Shown piece after piece: positions 59,101-64,000 of a DNA stretch of 64,000 bases. The notes under the pieces are model-generated. The model saw only the letters and a program-made list of their open reading frames with translations. It was not told the origin of the DNA and did no database searches. Location of the stretch: contig NC_135185.1 in NCBI RefSeq assembly GCF_041146795.1, positions 30,430,529 to 30,494,528 on the forward strand, read 5' to 3'. The DNA is from Maylandia zebra. Taxonomy: Eukaryota; Chordata; Actinopteri; Cichliformes; Cichlidae. The position numbers were made by a program, and so were the translations under genes. How positions within the stretch are numbered: position 1 is the stretch's first letter; the number at the start of each line of letters is the position of its first letter.

Positions 59101-61082
59101 CACTATTTTACAGATCATAAAGAAAGACAACAGTGGAGAGAATATCTTACCACCACTGCGTATACAGCGTGGAGGTTCAGAGGACCATCGTCCCACTGCG
59201 GTGCAGGTGAGGATGTTGGGTCCATCTGGGAGGTACCCGGGGTCACAGCTGTACTGCAATACTGTGCCCACAGGGAATGAGCCCCTGTTGGTTTCTGTGA
59301 GATTTACCCAGCTGTTCTGAACCATGTACGGCCTCACACATCCTGGGAAGAGAGGAAGAACTCAGAAGAATTTCTTTAAAACTGCTTTTTCAAGGCAACA
59401 AAGAGTTCAGATTGTTATTTCAGCTAATCTGAGGCGATCGTGACTCAAGTGTTGGCAGTTTGTCTTGTAATCGGAAGGTTGCCGGTTTGAGCCCCGGCTC
59501 GGACTGTCTCGGTCGTTGTGTCCTTGGGCAAGATACTTCACCTACCACCTACTGGTGATGGCCAGAGGGGCCGATGGCGCGATATGGCAGCCTCGCTTCT
59601 GTCAGTCTGCCCCAGGGCAGCTGTGGCTACAACTGTAGCTGCCTCCACCAGTGAGTGAATGTGAGAGTGAATGAATAGTGGCATTGTAAAGCGCTTTGAG
59701 GGTGTCGAAAAGTGCTATATAAATGCAATCCATTATTATTATTATAATAATCTCAAATCTAAAAGTAAACTACTGTATGAGGTAAGGCCGCTTCCAGACA
59801 CACTTTTTCACACCTTTTTGCAATCTTACAAATCTAATTCAAGATGATCACTATTTAAATAAAATGTATTATTATTATTATTATTATCACATGAAAACTA
59901 TTTTCTCTGGATTAACAAAAGAAACAGCTGGACATATTACAAAAGAGGGAGCCAAATGTTACAAAACAAACTGAATTATTCCTGCAGGACTCACTGGTAA
60001 TCCTGAACACTATTAAAAAGTACCTCATAATGATAAAGACTTTTTAACAAATATAAAGGACCTTATAAATGTAGAGCAGAAAGGCTTTTGTTCCAAGAGA
60101 CTGACTAATCTCAGCTTTCCAGAAAATCAACGTGTCATTACAATCACTCTACTATGGAAGATACCACAACAACAGAGGCAAATTAGGAAAGGTCAGTGGA
60201 TCACCAAAATCTGTTTAAGCTTTTCAAGACATTCACAATTTAATTAACATATTTATTAATTAACAAGTATCAATATTTGATATATGATAACATCAGTCTA
60301 TACGATCCATTTTTATTTATAAACCTCACCATGAAACTGAAAGGTATAGAGACGTCATGGCTGCCTTTTAATTAGCCATGTACGGGCAGACGTTAGAGGT
60401 AATTAATTGATTGCATCCCTGGTGTTATCCAGGTGAAACTTGTGGTGATCCTCTTCAGTGTTGATACATATGAAACCAAATTATTATTTTATTTATTGCC
60501 ATCATGGCTTGATAACACTTTCATCTGAGGTATAATTGATTTTCTCCTCTTTTTTTAAAAAGACAACAAAAAAAAACAACAACAAAAACACAGCTTTGTA
60601 TCTTTTCCCTCCCGGTCTCAGACATGGCTGAACGGTAGCCATAGCCTCTTTGATTTAAGAAGCGTATACAGAGCCTTTTTAATGTTTCCAATGCAAATTC
60701 TTCAAATTGCCTAACAACTCAAGAGTTGAACTAGAAATTTAAGTATAATAATTATGTAGTTGAGCTATAAAGTTAATAGGTATGCTACACAGAGCTGCTT
60801 TATTAGGGCTACAACATAATACATCTGATGACATCTACTGTGTAGTAGATGGAGTAGGGCTACTGACTTCTAATATTCACCCATTCAATCTGTGTCTTGA
60901 TAAACCTAATTTAATAAGTCTATTGTGAGAAAAAGATGTCAACATAGCAAATTCTGTTCCATACCTGACCCCTGCCCAGTGGACACTACAATCAGAAACA
61001 GCAGCAACAGGAAGGACCGTTTAGTGGCTGAGGTGTGGGCCCAAAAGGCTTTTGATATTGACTCTATCATTCCATTGCACAT
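56157..61082 (-). CDS. susd6: Sushi domain-containing protein 6 with six sushi domains
   Basis: Single-pass membrane protein; human SUSD6 is a p53-induced adaptor acting with TMEM127 and WWP2 on MHC class I turnover (family knowledge). Ten coding exons: 61082-60965 (signal peptide), 59342-59151, 58886-58695, 58388-58197, 58026-57832, 57641-57450, 57177-56983 (six sushi exons, all phase 1), 56901-56769 (transmembrane), 56666-56272 and 56182-56157; 1830 bp, 609 residues. Human SUSD6 has one sushi domain and 303 residues. The sushi exons alternate between type B (CxRPxMVQ...TNRGSFPVGT) and type A (NGGYTCHPSPC...DYKYLTCQ.GEW), the latter being the human type. The transmembrane segment is about residues 438-461, followed by QPKLKSLH, a WW-binding LPSY motif (491-494) and the conserved end DIPLLKEA. 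It is head-to-head with fsip1. Confidence 0.92.
56983..59342 (-). repeat. susd6: Three tandem copies of a two-exon sushi cassette in susd6
   Basis: In gene order: B1 (59342-59151), A1 (58886-58695), B2 (58388-58197), A2 (58026-57832), B3 (57641-57450), A3 (57177-56983). Exon lengths are 192, 192, 192, 195, 192 and 195 bp. Every exon starts and ends in phase 1, so cassettes can be added without breaking the frame. B2 and B3 share RPSMVQHGSANLTD, and A2 and A3 share VCQ.PYQP.NG, so the second and third cassettes appear most recently related. The copies have diverged, so this is not an assembly duplication. Confidence 0.9.
59433..59738 (+). mobile_element. tRNA-headed SINE, subfamily B
   Basis: Head GGCGATCGTGACTCAAGTG, box-B-like GGTTTGAGCCCCGGC, body with CCGATGGCGCGATATGGCAG, tail GGTGTCGAAAAGTGCTATA followed by an ATT/ATA-rich run. 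It lies in the susd6 intron after the signal-peptide exon. Confidence 0.87.
59740..60960. other. susd6 intron 1 interior, nothing identified
   Basis: AT-rich, with an (ATT)n run near 59868-59886 and A-rich tracts near 60558-60590. No exon or named repeat was seen. Confidence 0.5.
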
Positions 61083-61707
61083 CTTCCCCTTCAGAGTCAA
61101 TTCAACCTGGCAGAATCAGAAAATAACATTATTACAAAACTGTCGATACACAATGCTTTAAAGGTTATCCTCCACAGCCTCTATATACTGACACCTGCTT
61201 GGTGCAGGTACACTGCAGAGCTTGGGCAGCTGCCAGCGAAATGGGTGTGATTATGGGGAAGTGCTACAATGACAGCACTGTAAAGATATTGGTATTAGCA
61301 TCTGGCAGAAGAGCATTAAACAGAGAGCAAAACCAAACACTCGCTTTCATGCGTTAAATATACACTATTTAAGAAGCAATTGCTTTATCTAAATACATAC
61401 GACAGATAAAATATAACTACGGTGGTTCCGTCTCAGCGATTACACACCCATTTTCACTGTTTCGTTTTTAGCATTCGCAGCTCCCTTTAATAACGTTACA
61501 GGACACAAGGCCCGGACAAAAGATGTCATTTTTACACAAATAGTATAAAATGTTGATAAGTGGGTACCGCTTGTGCTATAGCCAATGAAAAAGTATTATC
61601 CGACAAAGTATATCATCTGATTTCATTGTTACTGTAGTTCAACATTTACCGTTTTAGCTTGCTAATGCTAAATAGACAGAAACTGCTCACTTTTAAACGT
61701 TACTCAC

Positions 61708-62103
61708 CACTAAAACACGGCCTCGAAACCTCCAACGTCGCACCCTCACAGAGCAGACATGAATAAGCAATATTCCAGCTACGCCGAAAGAATTTAATTC
61801 TACAACAGAAACAACAAAATATATGATTTAACGCGCCGAGCGTTACCGCCCCAGCTAAGCGCCAGCTAGCTCCAAGCTTGACCCGCTACGCTAGCTAGCC
61901 GCATTGATTGAAGCGTCAGCTGAGCCGCCTAGATTTCGTTCAGTAGCCATAGTAACAAATGTCCATAGCTACCCCATCAGAGGTGATTGCGTCCTTAGTT
62001 ACCAAACATTTAGCGGAAAAGTCTTTGACTGTAGTTAGTTATTTAATGGTTACAAATACATCCTTGTAACTTTAGCATTGAAGCGCTGCTAAAAACACAC
62101 ATT
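61708..62103. promoter_or_regulatory. Bidirectional promoter region between susd6 and fsip1
   Basis: The minus strand has a splice donor, GTTTTAGTG|GTGAGT (exon edge 61708), fitting a non-coding susd6 exon 1. The plus strand reaches the fsip1 start codon at 62104. The interval has more CpG than its surroundings and several GCTAGC repeats (61867-61901). No TATA box is seen on either strand. Shared control is inferred from the head-to-head layout. Confidence 0.5.
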
Positions 62104-63900
62104 ATGGAAATCACCAGAGGCACTTTAGATGACATTTCCCGACCTGCGTCGAGCGAGCAAAAAGCTAGCCGCGTGTCCAGCGTATCATTACCTCAAAGTG
62201 ACAGAATTTGTCCTACAGCTCCATTTTCCCTTGTTGTTTTGCCCAGCGATGCTCCTGATGCTCAGGTAATTAACTAAACACGACATATTAGCATTGTATA
62301 TGTCATTGGTGTGCATCTCGTAACTTTAGACTACAATTTCCTGTAGATTCCGAACAGCTCTGAAGAGTCTACAGGCCACTCATCAGTCACATGTCCTGGC
62401 AAAGGTAATAATTCCACACAGTGTGCTGTGTCGTTGACTTTTATTGACGGTCACTCACTTACAAAAATATTGGACTGCAGATCAGTCTCACGCTGATGCT
62501 TCCGAGGGACAGAATGAACATTTTAAACTGCAGAGAGCTATTGAAGAAATTAAAAGACTCGATGAGATACTGTCTGCAAAAATCTTCAAACTAAAAGAAG
62601 TCCGGCGACAAAGAAAGGAGTTTCAAGCAAAACTCTGGCAAGAGTTCAAGGTAGACACACCTTTGTATCCAATCTCCTTCCTTGATCAGTTTATTAGACT
62701 GTTTTAAAACTAAAATATTTTCATTCTTATCACCTCAAAGTCAGAAGTCGAAGTCAGCTTGATTTTTAAAAACCATATGTACAGCTCATACGCAGGAATT
62801 TGAAATTGCAATACTCCCAGTGTTAAATTAAAACAATCTAAAAGATAAAAAAAAAATCACCTATATGTGATGTTATACTGTGTGTTGATCTGCAGCAGAA
62901 TAAACCTGGAGGTCACTCTGGATGTGCTCAGGAAGCTTTGAACACAAGGTTGTTTTTGGCTTTGGAAGTACCCGAAGGTAATATTCAGAACAGCAACAAG
63001 TGTGTGGGGAACATGCAGTTCATATCATCACTGAGTCACTGATGAAGACTTTCTTATCGCCCTCTAGGAACAGATGAGGACAACAACGTTATACCTGTGT
63101 TTGACACTCAGATTCCTGAACATGAGCAGAATGGAAACAACCAGCACTCGGAGCCAAGTGAGCTTGTGGAAAGACTGCAACAGAAAATACGTTCTTGTTT
63201 GTGCTTCCAAAATTGTGCACACGATGGCGCCACAGGGTCAGGGAACTTTAGCATTTGATTCTTGCATCACTTCAGCCTGCTGCAGGCATTAATGTGCTAA
63301 AGGAAATATTTCCAAGAAATGAATGTATAGCAACTGGCCCTGTGTGACTCATAAACGTTTTTCTCTTCAGGATCATCTGCCTTTTTTATGATATTGATTC
63401 CCTAAGAAATAAATCTCTTCCCAAAACAGCAGTCAATTCAATGCTAATTGCTCCATTCAAAGATTCTTAGGCAGATTAGCTGCTTGTTATCATAGAGGCC
63501 TAAGATGTAGTTAGTAGATTGTCCTCCTGCCTGCTATGCCACCTTGTAAGAATATTTTTAGTCTACTTCTTTACAAACTACTTATATTTGTATATTTTAC
63601 TCTGATCACTCTGATTTGAGCAGCTGCAAACTCATCATGTCAATAGGATCACAGAACCACATTTGTAAAATAACATTATCAGATTTAACTGGTTATTAGA
63701 GTCTTGACTTACTATTTCAATATTTATCTTCATAAATGCATTGCATACTTTCCTTGACAGGTAACCAGAGGCCAGACAGCTTGATCAGATCATTTGAAGA
63801 AGATTATGAAGACACTAGGGAAGACCAATTTGAACGCAGCCACTCTGGAGATTCCAAAGGCATGAATAAACAGAAGGACTTTGTCAAGAAAAACATTGAG
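62104..63900 (+). CDS. fsip1: Fibrous sheath-interacting protein 1, N-terminal 234 residues; partial
   Basis: Sperm-tail protein that binds the fibrous-sheath component AKAP4; other roles are poorly defined. Six exons in the window: 62104-62265, 62347-62404, 62481-62650, 62896-62977, 63068-63157 and 63761-63900; 702 bp, all phases joined, ending at a donor (ATTGAG|GTATGT), so the gene continues to the right. The N-terminus MEITRGTLDDISRPAS matches the FSIP1 start. Residues about 86-130 form the conserved coiled coil (EEIKRLDEILSAKI, KEFQAKLWQEFK). VFDTQIPEHE and KDFVKKNIE are further FSIP1 blocks. A short exon containing the coiled-coil start was placed using the acceptor at 62479-62480. Human FSIP1 lies on chromosome 15, unlike the other genes here. 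Confidence 0.9.
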
Positions 63901-64000
63901 GTATGTCAAAGTTCAGACTGGGCCAAATGGAGTACTTGGATATATCGCATGACTTAAAGTGAGTCTCTCCACTGTTGGTTTTTCCACTGAGGAAAATATT
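63901..64000 (+). other. fsip1: fsip1 intron running off the right edge
   Basis: Intronic sequence after the donor at 63901; no further exon is seen before the window ends. Confidence 0.7.

Noticed and set aside
1-64000. CRISPR arrays, bacterial operons or prophage
   Set aside because: The window is vertebrate nuclear DNA with spliced genes; no regularly spaced repeats of that kind are present.

Overview
This window is vertebrate nuclear DNA: long introns with GT/AG boundaries, mammal-like exon structures and many decayed transposons. Protein matches and gene order point to a teleost. The two subfamilies of tRNA-headed SINE and the dispersed repeats suggest a percomorph, perhaps a cichlid; that last step is inference.

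Layout, left to right. (1) sipa1l1, minus strand: seven coding exons between 11363 and 527 encode the first 943 residues, and the gene continues off the left edge. A CpG-rich promoter and probable non-coding first exon lie about 16 kb upstream, near 27749-28140. (2) gpx2, minus, two exons (31011-30128), with an in-frame UGA selenocysteine codon and a recognisable SECIS element in the 3'UTR. (3) rab15, minus, seven exons (37322-32299). (4) max, minus, four exons (44088-39154). (5) A repeat-rich intergenic stretch (44.1-49.7 kb) with a Tc1 transposase fragment, a composite repeat carrying tRNA-like units and a frameshifted coiled-coil pseudogene. (6) slc10a1, plus, five coding exons (51188-54623) and a non-coding first exon. 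(7) susd6, minus, ten coding exons (61082-56157), convergent with slc10a1. (8) fsip1, plus, from 62104, head-to-head with susd6 and running off the right edge.

The genes are functionally unrelated: synaptic Rap-GAP scaffold, epithelial glutathione peroxidase, endosomal Rab, MYC partner, bile-acid transporter, sushi-domain membrane adaptor and sperm-tail protein. What joins them is synteny. gpx2-rab15-max matches human 14q23.3, and slc10a1, susd6 and sipa1l1 are human 14q24 genes; fsip1 is on human chromosome 15.

The most notable features are the susd6 ectodomain, where a two-exon sushi cassette is present three times (six sushi domains against one in human SUSD6), and the intact gpx2 selenocysteine machinery. 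Others are two hAT-type elements with exact 8-bp target duplications, a perfect 19-bp hairpin, and a promoter carrying a TCTCGCGAGA site and a palindromic X-box. Exon borders were called by eye from splice sites, reading-frame phase and known family sequences; UTR limits are approximate.
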